Part shown: one piece after another, positions 52,428 through 61,111 of the stretch | How the letters are laid out: each line of letters begins with the position of its first letter | Position numbering within the stretch: position 1 is the stretch's first letter | Origin: an uncultured Clostridium sp. | Lineage (GTDB): Bacteria; Bacillota; Clostridia; Clostridiales; Clostridiaceae | DNA length: 64,000 bases | Reading direction: 5' to 3' | NCBI RefSeq assembly: GCF_947072515.1 | Contig: NZ_CAMTIG010000009.1 | Location: forward strand, 1 to 64,000 | Notes under the pieces: model-generated | Database searches by the model: none | What the model was told of the DNA's origin: nothing | Seen by the model: only the letters and a program-made list of their open reading frames with translations | Program-made: the position numbers and the translations under genes

Positions 52428-53216
52428 ATGAATATATTATATGCAGCATTAAGTTTAGGAGGACTTGGCTTAATATTTGGAATATTACTTGGATTTGCAT
52501 CAAAAAAATTCCAAGTGAAAGTAGATCCGAAAATACCAAAGCTTAGAGAATCTCTTCCAGGAGCTAACTGTGGAGGCTGTGGTTATCCAGGCTGTGATGC
52601 TTATGCAGAGGCAGTGGTTTTGGAAGGGGCAAAAGGAAGTTTATGCACTGTTGGAGGAATAGAAATAGCTAAAAAAGTTTCAGATATATTAGATATTGAA
52701 GTTAGTTTAGAGGAAAGAAAGACTGCTTTTGTAAAATGTAGTGGAGATTGTGGTAGTGCAAAGCGTAATTTTTATTATACGGGAATATCTAATTGTGAGG
52801 AAGGAGCAGCTTTAGAAACAAAAGGTGGAAAAGCATGTTCATATGGTTGTTTAGGTCTTGCAAGTTGTGTAAGAGTTTGTGAATTTGAGGCAATTACAGT
52901 AGAAAATGGAGTTGCAAGAGTAAATAAAGAAAAATGTACAAATTGTGGAGCATGTATAGATAAGTGTCCAAAGGGATTAATTATATCAGTAGAAGAAAGC
53001 AAGAAAGTAAGAGTAACTTGTAATTCTCAAGATAAAGGAAAAGAAGTCAGATCAAACTGTGCAGTAGGATGTATTGGGTGTACTTTATGCCAGAGAACTT
53101 GCCCAAAATCAGCTATAAAAATAAAAAATTCATTAGCAAGGGTTAAATATAGTGAGTGTATAAATTGTGGACTATGTATAAAAAAATGTCCAACTAAGGC
53201 GATAGGTTTTAAATAA
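52428..53216 (+). CDS. rnfB: Rnf complex subunit RnfB (polyferredoxin)
   Basis: A 262-residue protein: one N-terminal membrane helix, the Fe-S domain LPGANCGGCGYPGCDAYAEAV, a cysteine-rich middle (CSGDCGSAKR, CSYGCLGLASCVRVC), and two ferredoxin-like clusters (CTNCGACIDKCPKG and CINCGLCIKKCPTKAI) plus GCIGCTLCQRTCP. It accepts electrons from reduced ferredoxin. Last gene of rnfCDGEAB. The complex couples ferredoxin oxidation to ion export, or the reverse. Confidence 0.94.
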   Translation: MNILYAALSLGGLGLIFGILLGFASKKFQVKVDPKIPKLRESLPGANCGGCGYPGCDAYAEAVVLEGAKGSLCTVGGIEIAKKVSDILDIEVSLEERKTAFVKCSGDCGSAKRNFYYTGISNCEEGAALETKGGKACSYGCLGLASCVRVCEFEAITVENGVARVNKEKCTNCGACIDKCPKGLIISVEESKKVRVTCNSQDKGKEVRSNCAVGCIGCTLCQRTCPKSAIKIKNSLARVKYSECINCGLCIKKCPTKAIGFK

Positions 53217-53226
53217 TAAAATGGGG

Positions 53227-53260
53227 AGGAATAGATACTTATAGAATCTATTCCTTTTAT
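53227..53260 (+). terminator. Intrinsic terminator of the rnf operon
   Basis: AGGAATAGAT (53227-53236) pairs with ATCTATTCCT (53246-53255), followed by TTTATAAA. Confidence 0.7.
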
Positions 53261-53376
53261 AAATTAAATAGAAAATACATAATATATAGTAGAGGAATAA
53301 AATTAACATTTTATCAATCTATATATCTAGTTTATACGATATAATATTATAAAACAGTTATTTAAGGAGGAAGAAA

Positions 53377-53967
53377 ATGAAATTTGATGATTTAGCAAAA
53401 AATTGGGAAACAGAAGAAGTGAAAGAAAGAGCAGAGCTAGTTTCAGAAAAAATAAAAAAATTAAAAGGAAATAATGCAAGAAAAGCATTAGAGTTTGGAG
53501 CAGGAACAGGGCTAATTAGCTTTAAGTTAAAAGATGAATTTGACCAGATTGATTTAATAGATACATCGGCAAATATGCTGAAGGTAGCACAAGAGAGAGA
53601 TAAAACAATAAAAGTATTTAATATTAATATTTTAGAAGAAGAAATTGATGAAAAATATGATGTAATATATACATCAATGGCATTACATCATGTTTTAGAA
53701 GTAGATAAGGCTATAGAGAAGTTTTACTCATTGTTAAATGAGAAGGGACAATTATATATCATAGATTTAGAACCGGATAATGGAGATTTTCATTATGGAG
53801 TGGATGATTTTAATGGTTATGATGGATTTAGTAAGGATGAGATAGAAGGAAAATTAAAAAAAGCTAATTTTAAGATTGAAAAATTTGAAGATATATTTAC
53901 AGGAGAGAAAAATCAAAAAGGTAAAGATATTACATATACTTTATTTATGGTTAAAGCGATAAAGTAA
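53377..53967 (+). CDS. Class I SAM-dependent methyltransferase
   Basis: A 196-residue protein with SAM motif I ALEFGAGTGLISFKL, motif II IDLIDTSANML and the motif-IV stretch DVIYTSMALHHVLEVDKA. This is the small UbiE/SmtA-like methyltransferase group; substrate not recognisable. AAGGAGGAAG precedes the ATG. It is downstream of the rnf operon but has its own upstream gap of 160 bases with a terminator, so it is independent. Confidence 0.85.
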   Translation: MKFDDLAKNWETEEVKERAELVSEKIKKLKGNNARKALEFGAGTGLISFKLKDEFDQIDLIDTSANMLKVAQERDKTIKVFNINILEEEIDEKYDVIYTSMALHHVLEVDKAIEKFYSLLNEKGQLYIIDLEPDNGDFHYGVDDFNGYDGFSKDEIEGKLKKANFKIEKFEDIFTGEKNQKGKDITYTLFMVKAIK

Positions 53968-54080
53968 TAGAAATAAATATTATGTTACCAGTTTAATTAA
54001 ATTTTTCCATAATGCCCCTCCATAAATTTGTTATAAAGATATGATATTATATAAATACAAAATGATTATAGAAGATTGAG

Positions 54081-54114
54081 ATTTATAAATAAATAGTTAA
54101 ATTTATTTATAAAT
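54081..54114 (+). repeat. Perfect 14-base inverted repeat in intergenic region
   Basis: ATTTATAAATAAAT (54081-54094) and ATTTATTTATAAAT (54101-54114) with a 6-base loop. It is upstream of a second hairpin and of the gene at 54184. Confidence 0.7.
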
Positions 54115-54126
54115 TCTGATTTGAAT

Positions 54127-54165
54127 ATAACAAGGATATATAATAATATTCTTGTTATGTTTTTA
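54127..54165 (+). terminator. Terminator-like hairpin upstream of the membrane protein gene
   Basis: ATAACAAG (54127-54134) pairs with CTTGTTAT (54151-54158), extended by AT pairs, and is followed by GTTTTTATA. It could end the methyltransferase transcript or attenuate the gene at 54184, whose start is only 19 bases away. Confidence 0.6.
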
Positions 54166-54183
54166 TAAAGAAGGGGGCTAGAA

Positions 54184-54978
54184 ATGAAGAAATTAAAGAA
54201 ACACACGAAAGAAACCATAATTATAGGTATAATTTTAATTGGACTATCTTTATTTTTACATTTTTTACACTATAAAATATTCAATGACTTACATCATACC
54301 TTAATATTCCTTTTTGCAGATATTGCTTTTATTCCAATGGATGTATTCTTTACTGCATTTGTAATAGAAAGATTATTAGATAAGAGGGAAAAAGCACATA
54401 AATTAGAAAAACTTATTATTATTAAAGGAGTATTCTTTTCAGAGTTTGGAACAGAACTTTTAGAGGAGTTTATAAAAGCAGATGATAATGTGAAAATAAT
54501 AGGTGATGAAGCACATATAAGTAAAGAGTGGGGAAAAGAAGAATTTAAAAATTTAGAGAAAATAACTAAAGAATATAGTTTTGAAATTAATCCAGATAAA
54601 CTTAACATAGAAAAGATATCTAAAATTTTAAATGATAATAAGGAGTACATAGTTTCAACAATAACAAATCCAACACTTATGGAACATGAAAGTTTTTCAG
54701 AACTTGCTATTTCATTATTCCATTTAAGAGATGAACTTCAAGATAGATATTTTAAAATGGAGTATGAGTGTGGGTGTTGTGATAGAGGTCACATTGCAAA
54801 GGATGTGCAAGTATCTTATAGATACATAGTAAATGGATGGGTTATGTATATGAACCATTTAAAAGAAGAGTATCCACAATTATTTGTGAAGGCGATGATT
54901 CAAAATCCATTTGAACAAAAAAGCTTTGAAGAAAAATATGAAGTTTATAAATTAAAAAAAGAAAATTATGATAAATAG
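54184..54978 (+). CDS. Membrane protein of unknown function
   Basis: A 264-residue protein: two N-terminal transmembrane helices (about 11-30 and 38-62), a basic turn, then a cytoplasmic helical domain of about 190 residues. Within it is a CGCCDRGH motif (about 202-209) with three cysteines and a histidine, which could bind metal. I do not recognise the family. AAGAAGGGGG lies ahead of the ATG, just after a terminator-like hairpin. Confidence 0.7.
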   Translation: MKKLKKHTKETIIIGIILIGLSLFLHFLHYKIFNDLHHTLIFLFADIAFIPMDVFFTAFVIERLLDKREKAHKLEKLIIIKGVFFSEFGTELLEEFIKADDNVKIIGDEAHISKEWGKEEFKNLEKITKEYSFEINPDKLNIEKISKILNDNKEYIVSTITNPTLMEHESFSELAISLFHLRDELQDRYFKMEYECGCCDRGHIAKDVQVSYRYIVNGWVMYMNHLKEEYPQLFVKAMIQNPFEQKSFEEKYEVYKLKKENYDK

Positions 54979-55012
54979 AAATAGGGTCTTATATAAGACC
55001 CTATTTTGTTTG
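54979..55012. terminator. Bidirectional intrinsic terminator
   Basis: AATAGGGTCTTAT pairs with ATAAGACCCTATT, followed by TTGTTTG on the plus strand. It separates the convergent membrane-protein and threonine ammonia-lyase genes. Confidence 0.8.
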
Positions 55013-55018
55013 AAAGTT

Positions 55019-56218
55019 TTAATACATTTGAGTAATGATATATCCATTGTCCATAAGACATGTTTTAACTCGATCTATATGTTCAAAGCCATTAGTTTCA
55101 ACGGTGACTTCAAGATGAACATTTTTTAATTTATTGGCAGCCTTAAATTGATTATGCTCAAGTTTAACAACATTAACATGTAGACTGCTTAGTATTTTAG
55201 AAATTTTAGTTAATTCACCAGGTATATTTGGAAGTTCTAAAGTGAAACAGAAAAGTCTATTTCGTTTAACTAAACCACTATTTATAAGTGAGGTTATAGT
55301 AAGCATATCTATGTTTCCACCACTTATTATAGATACGATATTTTTATTTACACAATCTAGTTTAGATAAGGCTGCAAGTGAAGCAGCTCCAGATGCTTCA
55401 GCAACTAATTTATGTTTTTCACTTAAAATTAAAAAGGCATCTACTATTTCAGAATCAGATACTTCTATAATATCATCAACATATTCGCGTATAAAAGAAA
55501 AGTTTAATTCCCCAGGAGATTTTACAGCAATACCATCAGCGATAGTATTAACATCGTCAAGATTTATAAGCTTATTAGCATAGAAACTTTTCTTCATAGC
55601 ATTTGCACCAGATGCTTGGACACCGATAATTTTTATATTAGGATTTATTTCTTTAGCAGCAAGTGCTATTCCAGAGATGAGACCACCTCCGCCAATAGGA
55701 CAAAGAATTATATCAATATGCTTAAGATCCTCAAATAATTCTAAAGCAATAGTTCCCTGTCCATAAATAATATTTATATCATTGAAAGGATGAATAAACG
55801 TCATCTCTTCTTCAAGTTCTATTTTTTTTGCAGTTTTATAGGCATCATCATAACAATCACCACTAAGAATAACATTACCACCTAAATCACGAGTTGATTG
55901 AACCTTTAAATATGGTGTTGTTTTTGGCATTACAATTGTAGAATCTATATTTACAAAGTTAGAAGCAAAAGCAACTCCTTGAGCATGATTTCCGGCTGAT
56001 GAACAAACTACCCCTTTACTTTTTTCTACATCAGATAGAGATTTAATTTTATTTAAAGCTCCACGAATTTTATAAGCCCCTGTTAATTGTAAATTCTCAC
56101 ATTTCATATATACATTATTATTACAAGATTTTGAAAAAACATTGCTATATAAAAGTGGTGTCTTAAGAATAGTTTCTCTTATATTTTCTCTAGCTTCTTT
56201 AATGTTTTCTAAATGCAT
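55019..56218 (-). CDS. ilvA: Threonine ammonia-lyase (dehydratase)
   Basis: It deaminates threonine to 2-oxobutanoate with PLP. The 399-residue protein has the Lys in ENLQLTGAYKIRGALNK, the Asn-containing CSSAGNHAQGVAFA loop, the glycine-rich ILCPIGGGGLISGIA phosphate site and ISGGNID near the C-terminus of the core. A single ACT-like domain (about 325-399) follows. This size fits the catabolic/single-ACT type rather than the two-ACT biosynthetic IlvA. AAGGGGG lies ahead of the ATG. Monocistronic. Confidence 0.93.
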   Translation of the reverse strand: MHLENIKEARENIRETILKTPLLYSNVFSKSCNNNVYMKCENLQLTGAYKIRGALNKIKSLSDVEKSKGVVCSSAGNHAQGVAFASNFVNIDSTIVMPKTTPYLKVQSTRDLGGNVILSGDCYDDAYKTAKKIELEEEMTFIHPFNDINIIYGQGTIALELFEDLKHIDIILCPIGGGGLISGIALAAKEINPNIKIIGVQASGANAMKKSFYANKLINLDDVNTIADGIAVKSPGELNFSFIREYVDDIIEVSDSEIVDAFLILSEKHKLVAEASGAASLAALSKLDCVNKNIVSIISGGNIDMLTITSLINSGLVKRNRLFCFTLELPNIPGELTKISKILSSLHVNVVKLEHNQFKAANKLKNVHLEVTVETNGFEHIDRVKTCLMDNGYIITQMY

Positions 56219-56435
56219 AAAAATTCCCCCTTAAGAAAGTAATATAATTAAATTATACCTTCTTAACGAAATATTCACAATTAAAAGAATAGGATTTAAG
56301 AAAATAGTGGAAGTTTTAAATAAATCTTTACCAAAAAATAGAGTTTTAATTAAATGTTAACATAAGTATAAAAGAAAATAAAAATTAATAAGGTATACTT
56401 ATGAGGAAACAGGATAGAAAAGTGAGATAAAATAT

Positions 56436-58715
56436 ATGAAAGATATAAGAAAAATATATATTTTTATGGTCGCATATATTATTGCAACTATATTACCAGT
56501 ATTTATTTTAGTTAATAAAGTACCTGTATATGTGGTGTGGATAGGTGGTGCAATACTAACTGTTTACTTACTATCAGTAAAAAAGAAAAAATTTATAAAT
56601 TTAGGGCTTTTATTTGCATTTGTTATAACAGCAATACAATTATTTGTTATTTTTTTAGTAGTAGATCATGAAAAAATGATTGCTTTATCTATATGTATTA
56701 GTATGATACATATGATAAATTCATATATTATCTATAAATTAATAAATAATAGAGGAAGGCTAAATGAAGCTAATTTATATAAAATAATAGATAAGACTTT
56801 TTTCAGAGTAATTCCAACCATTGGAGTTTCGAGTGTTTTAGAACAAATATTATATTCTATAGGTAGAGCTAATAATGTAGATTTTGCACTTTATAATTTT
56901 CTATTGCCGAACTTTTTAGGATATGTATTAGTTTTTAGTGTGGTATACATAATCTTTAAAAATAATGTAAGAAAGATAGTGTTAACATTTAGGTTTTATA
57001 TATTTTTCATTGTAATATTTATATTTAATATAGAAGAAATATCTTTGGCTAATGTATTTGATATGAATAGATCACATTTAGAATATTTATCAATATTTAT
57101 TCTAGTATTAGCATGTATAATATTAAAACCGGAGGAGTTTATTTTTTTAATTATAGAAGATTTTATAGTATCTTTTTTTATGATATCTCATTTTTTAGAT
57201 ACTCTATCAATGATGTATAGAGAATATATGGTTTTAGATTTACAATTATTTTATACAGTCGTAATGGCAACAGCTTTTTTCTTAATTGTTTTAAAGTCAG
57301 AAAATAAACGATTAATAGAAGAAATTAGTATTAAAAACAATATATTAGAAAAGGAAGTTGAAGATAATAAGGAAATGCTAAAAAAAGTAACATTACTTAT
57401 TGATTCTATAAAAAATACGGCATTTATAGCAGATGAAGATGGAGAAATAATATATTCAAATAATGAATTTAAAAAGCTTATAGATGTAAAAAATATAAAA
57501 GATAAACAATGCTTATATAAAGTATTCTATGATTTAAAAAAAGGGGCTAAAAATATAATAAGAAAAGAAATAAATGTTAAAGAGAGTTTTATAATGCAAG
57601 AAATTTTTATTTCAAATTATGAAAATAAGACATTTATTTCTGGTATAGGAACAGATATAACAAGACTAAAAAGAATTCAAGAAAAACTTGAAAATTCTAA
57701 AAAAGAAGCTGAAGATGCAAATAATGCAAAAACTTCACTTATAAGTCGTGTAAGTCATGAATTAAAAACACCAATGAACACAATTACAGCAGTAAATTTT
57801 CTTTTATCAGAAACAAATTTAGATAATAAACAAAGAGATTATATTAAAAAAATCGATAAGGCATCAGAATTTTTATTAAAGATGATAGAAGATATTTTAT
57901 TTGTTTCTAAAGTTACAAAATCAAAATTAAATTTAGAAGAAAGTAAGATAGATTTTTTTGATATGATTCAAACTATTATAATGTTAAAAGAAGATGTAAT
58001 AAGAAAAAAAGGAATAAAATTTATTTATTTTATAGATAGAGAATTACCAAGTTATGTTATTGGGGATGCATTTAGAATAAAGCAAATTTTAATAAATATT
58101 ATTGGAAATTCAATAAAATTTACAGAAGAAGGATTTATAAATTTTACAGTTAAATGGTTATATCAGAGAGAAGATATGGCTTATATTAAATTTATTATAG
58201 AGGATACAGGAATTGGAATAAGTGCTGAAAAGAAAGATAAAATTTTTGAGCCATTTACTCAAGAAGATGAGGGAATAGCTAGAAAATATGGAGGCACAGG
58301 TATTGGACTTACAATATGTAAAAATTTAGCCGAACAAATGAATGGAGAAATACATTTAGAAAGTCAAAAGGGAATGGGAAGTAGATTTGAAGTTACAATA
58401 CCCTTTAAGATTTATAATGAAACAAAGGAAGATTTAGAACAGATAAGTCAAGTAATAGAGGCAAAAGAAGAAACTAGAGAGTTTTATAATAATGAAGTTG
58501 ATGAAAAAATTATTTTAAGAAAATTGAGTTATATAGAAGAAATTATAAAGATAGATTTAGGTGAAACTATAGATAAAATAGAAGAGCTTTTTAAAGAAGT
58601 TAGTGGAACTAAATATGAAGAAAAAGTAGAGGAAATAAAAGAATTAATAGATACATTCAAACTAGATGAAGCAATTAAACAAATAAATAATGTTAAAAAG
58701 ATTTTAATAGTATAG
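56436..58715 (+). CDS. Multi-helix membrane sensor histidine kinase with PAS
   Basis: A 759-residue protein. Residues 1-290 hold about eight to nine transmembrane helices (MASE-like sensing module). A coiled segment and a PAS domain (about 320-405, AFIADEDGEIIYSNNEFKKL) follow. HisKA has His441 in SRVSHELKTPMNT. HATPase carries N-box IIGNSIKFTEEG, G1 DTGIGIS, F-box FEPFTQ and G2 GGTGIGLTICKNL. A C-terminal helical tail of about 90 residues has no receiver. The next gene encodes the response regulator 12 bases downstream. Confidence 0.92.
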   Translation: MKDIRKIYIFMVAYIIATILPVFILVNKVPVYVVWIGGAILTVYLLSVKKKKFINLGLLFAFVITAIQLFVIFLVVDHEKMIALSICISMIHMINSYIIYKLINNRGRLNEANLYKIIDKTFFRVIPTIGVSSVLEQILYSIGRANNVDFALYNFLLPNFLGYVLVFSVVYIIFKNNVRKIVLTFRFYIFFIVIFIFNIEEISLANVFDMNRSHLEYLSIFILVLACIILKPEEFIFLIIEDFIVSFFMISHFLDTLSMMYREYMVLDLQLFYTVVMATAFFLIVLKSENKRLIEEISIKNNILEKEVEDNKEMLKKVTLLIDSIKNTAFIADEDGEIIYSNNEFKKLIDVKNIKDKQCLYKVFYDLKKGAKNIIRKEINVKESFIMQEIFISNYENKTFISGIGTDITRLKRIQEKLENSKKEAEDANNAKTSLISRVSHELKTPMNTITAVNFLLSETNLDNKQRDYIKKIDKASEFLLKMIEDILFVSKVTKSKLNLEESKIDFFDMIQTIIMLKEDVIRKKGIKFIYFIDRELPSYVIGDAFRIKQILINIIGNSIKFTEEGFINFTVKWLYQREDMAYIKFIIEDTGIGISAEKKDKIFEPFTQEDEGIARKYGGTGIGLTICKNLAEQMNGEIHLESQKGMGSRFEVTIPFKIYNETKEDLEQISQVIEAKEETREFYNNEVDEKIILRKLSYIEEIIKIDLGETIDKIEELFKEVSGTKYEEKVEEIKELIDTFKLDEAIKQINNVKKILIV

Positions 58716-58727
58716 GGATTTTATAGT

Positions 58728-59804
58728 ATGAGTATAGAAAAGAAGAATAAAGTTTTAATAATTGATGATGTAGCAGATAACGCTAAAGTTTTGATAGATA
58801 TATTAAAGAATGACTATATGCTAAACGTAGCATTAAATGGAGTTAAAGGAATAGAATTAGCAAAAGAATGGAAACCAGATTTGATTTTATTAGATATAAT
58901 GATGCCAGAACTTGATGGATATGAAGTTTGTAGAATACTTAAAAGTGATGATAGAACAAATATAATACCAGTTATATTTTTAACAGCATTAAGTGATGTG
59001 AATGATGAATATAAAGGACTGAAATTAGGTGCATTAGATTATATTACAAAACCAGTTCATCCAAAGCTTTTAAAAGCAAGAATAAAAAACTATATAGAAA
59101 TAAAAAAATACAGAAATAATTTAGAAGAACTAGTAAATGAAAAAGTTCATGAGTTAGAGCAGTTTAATAATTCTTTTGTAGAAACTTTAGCATTAATAGC
59201 AGAAACAAGAGATTCAGATTTAGGATGCCATATTGATAGATGTAAGGAATATGCAAAAATAATGCTTGATTGTATGAGACATGATTCAAGATATATAATC
59301 TCAGAAATAGAAGAAATAAATATTATAAAAGCTGTTCCATTACATGATATAGGCAAGATAGGTATACCAGATAATATTTTACTTAAACCAGGAAAACTTA
59401 CTGATGAAGAGTTTGAGATAATGAAGGGGCATTCATATTGTGGATATAGAATTTTAAAAAATGCTGAGGTTAAACTAGATGGAAAAACTAATAGCATAAT
59501 AAAATGTGCTAAAGAAATAGCATATTATCATCATGAGCAGTGGGGAGGTACGGGATATCCTATTGGATTAGAAGGCAAAAATATACCATTACCAGCTAGG
59601 CTTATGATGATAATTGATGTATTTGATGCAATTGTAAGTAAAAGGATTTATAAAGGAGCTAAAAACCCAGAAGAAGCAATAAGGTTTATTCAAGAAGGTA
59701 GAGGGTTAATGTTTGATCCAGATTTAGTTGATATTTTTGAAATGGTGAAGGATGAATTTTTAAAAGTAGCTTTAAAATATTCAAAATTAGAAAAAAATAA
59801 ATAG
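58728..59804 (+). CDS. Response regulator with HD-GYP domain (c-di-GMP phosphodiesterase)
   Basis: A 358-residue protein. The receiver (1-120) has IIDDVADNA, phospho-Asp56 in LLDIMMPELDGYE and LDYITKP. A coiled linker leads to an HD-GYP domain (about 150-350): His206-Asp207 in LHDIGKIGIPD, KGHSYCGYRIL, YHHEQWGGTGYPIGLEGKNIP (split at GYP 276-278) and VFDAI. All key metal and GYP residues are present, so it likely degrades c-di-GMP when phosphorylated by the kinase in front. Motility or lifestyle control is expected. Confidence 0.94.
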   Translation: MSIEKKNKVLIIDDVADNAKVLIDILKNDYMLNVALNGVKGIELAKEWKPDLILLDIMMPELDGYEVCRILKSDDRTNIIPVIFLTALSDVNDEYKGLKLGALDYITKPVHPKLLKARIKNYIEIKKYRNNLEELVNEKVHELEQFNNSFVETLALIAETRDSDLGCHIDRCKEYAKIMLDCMRHDSRYIISEIEEINIIKAVPLHDIGKIGIPDNILLKPGKLTDEEFEIMKGHSYCGYRILKNAEVKLDGKTNSIIKCAKEIAYYHHEQWGGTGYPIGLEGKNIPLPARLMMIIDVFDAIVSKRIYKGAKNPEEAIRFIQEGRGLMFDPDLVDIFEMVKDEFLKVALKYSKLEKNK

Positions 59805-59845
59805 AAAATTTTAGAAAAAAATAAAAATAAATTATTAAAAAAAAG

Positions 59846-59874
59846 TTGACAAACTATGAATAGTAAGATATATT
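59846..59874 (+). promoter_or_regulatory. Promoter of the methionine transport operon
   Basis: TTGACA (59846-59851), a 17-base spacer and TATATT (59869-59874), 26 bases ahead of the riboswitch. Confidence 0.8.
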
Positions 59875-59899
59875 AAAAACAAGTAAAACAGAATATTAA

Positions 59900-60021
59900 C
59901 TTATCAAGAGCGGTGGAGGGACTGGCCCTATGAAACCCAGCAACCTGTAATTTTAAATATACAATAGCTATATCTAAATTATGTGGTGCTAATTCCTGCA
60001 ACTATTTAGTTGGGAGATGAG
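59900..60021 (+). ncRNA. SAM-I (S-box) riboswitch
   Basis: S-box landmarks occur in order: CTTATCAAGAG, GGTGGAGGGACTGGCCC, TGAAACCCAGCAACC, then GGTGCTAATTCCTGCAA and GGGAGATGAG, whose end pairs with the 5' CTTATC to close P1. A terminator hairpin follows at 60045. Binding of S-adenosylmethionine should stabilise P1 and favour termination, so the metN and metIQ genes are expressed when SAM is low. Confidence 0.96.
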
Positions 60022-60044
60022 AAAAGAATATGGGTATATTATTT

Positions 60045-60078
60045 ATGCACTAGAGTTTTTTCTCTAGTGTATTTTTTT
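60045..60078 (+). terminator. Riboswitch expression-platform terminator
   Basis: CACTAGAG (60048-60055) pairs with CTCTAGTG (60062-60069) around a T6 loop, followed by TATTTTTTT. It lies 23 bases after the riboswitch and 70 before metN. Confidence 0.92.
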
Positions 60079-60148
60079 GCAGGAAAATAAAAGTCCAAAA
60101 ATTAAATTTACTACTTTATAAAATAAATTACTTTGGGGGTGTCAAGAA

Positions 60149-61111
60149 ATGATAAAAATAGAAAATGTGTATAAAAAATTTGGGGAGACAAGTGTTTTAA
60201 ATAATGTTTCATTAGAAATAAAAGAAGGAGAAATATATGGGATAATAGGGCATAGTGGAGCAGGAAAAAGTACTCTTCTAAGATGTATTAATGGACTTGA
60301 AGGATATAATGAAGGTTCAATAAATGTTATGGGCGATGAAATAGGTAAATTAAAGGATAAGCAAATAAGAGACTTAAGAAGAAACTTAGGAATGATTTTT
60401 CAAAATTTTAATCTTTTAGATAGAAAAACTGTTTTTGAAAATATAGCATTACCTTTAGAAGTATGGAAATATGATAAGAAGCATATAGAAAATAAAGTGA
60501 TAGAACTTTTAAAATTAGTTGGATTAGAAGATAAAAAGGATAGAAAACCAAAAGAATTATCAGGAGGGCAAAAACAAAGAGTTGCTATAGCTAGAGCATT
60601 AGCATTAGAGCCAAAGGTATTGCTTTGTGATGAAGCAACATCAGCGTTAGATCCAAAAACAACAAAAGATATATTAGAACTTCTATTAGAAATAAATAAC
60701 AGATTAAATATAACTATTGTAATAGTGACTCACCAAATGGAAGTAGTTAAAGAGGTATGTGAAAAAATAACTTTATTAGATGGTGGAAGGGTTAAAGCAC
60801 AGGGATTAGCAAAAGAATTGTTTTTAAAGCCAGAAAATCATTTGAAAAAATTTCTAGGGGAGGGTGATGAAGAAATATTACCTTCAGAAGGAATAAATAT
60901 AAGAATATTTTTCCCAAGTGATTTTTCGGAAAATGCAATAATAACAAAACTTGCGAGAGAGTTAGATATAGATTTTTCAATTGTATTTGGAAAATTAGAG
61001 AAGTTTAGAGGAGATATATTAGGTAGTTTAGTTATAAATATAGAAGAAAAAGATAAAGACAAAATACTAGGGTATTTAAATGAGAAAAATGTGAAGTGGG
61101 AGGTAATATAA
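60149..61111 (+). CDS. metN: Methionine ABC transporter ATP-binding protein
   Basis: A 320-residue ATPase: Walker A GHSGAGKSTL, Q-loop MIFQNFNLLDRKTV, signature LSGGQKQRVAIARAL, Walker B VLLCDEATSALD and H-loop VTHQMEVV. The C-terminal NIL domain (about 245-320, RIFFPSDFSENAII...) is the methionine-binding regulatory module of MetN that inhibits transport at high methionine. GGGGGTG precedes the ATG. Directly downstream of the SAM riboswitch. Confidence 0.96.
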   Translation: MIKIENVYKKFGETSVLNNVSLEIKEGEIYGIIGHSGAGKSTLLRCINGLEGYNEGSINVMGDEIGKLKDKQIRDLRRNLGMIFQNFNLLDRKTVFENIALPLEVWKYDKKHIENKVIELLKLVGLEDKKDRKPKELSGGQKQRVAIARALALEPKVLLCDEATSALDPKTTKDILELLLEINNRLNITIVIVTHQMEVVKEVCEKITLLDGGRVKAQGLAKELFLKPENHLKKFLGEGDEEILPSEGINIRIFFPSDFSENAIITKLARELDIDFSIVFGKLEKFRGDILGSLVINIEEKDKDKILGYLNEKNVKWEVI

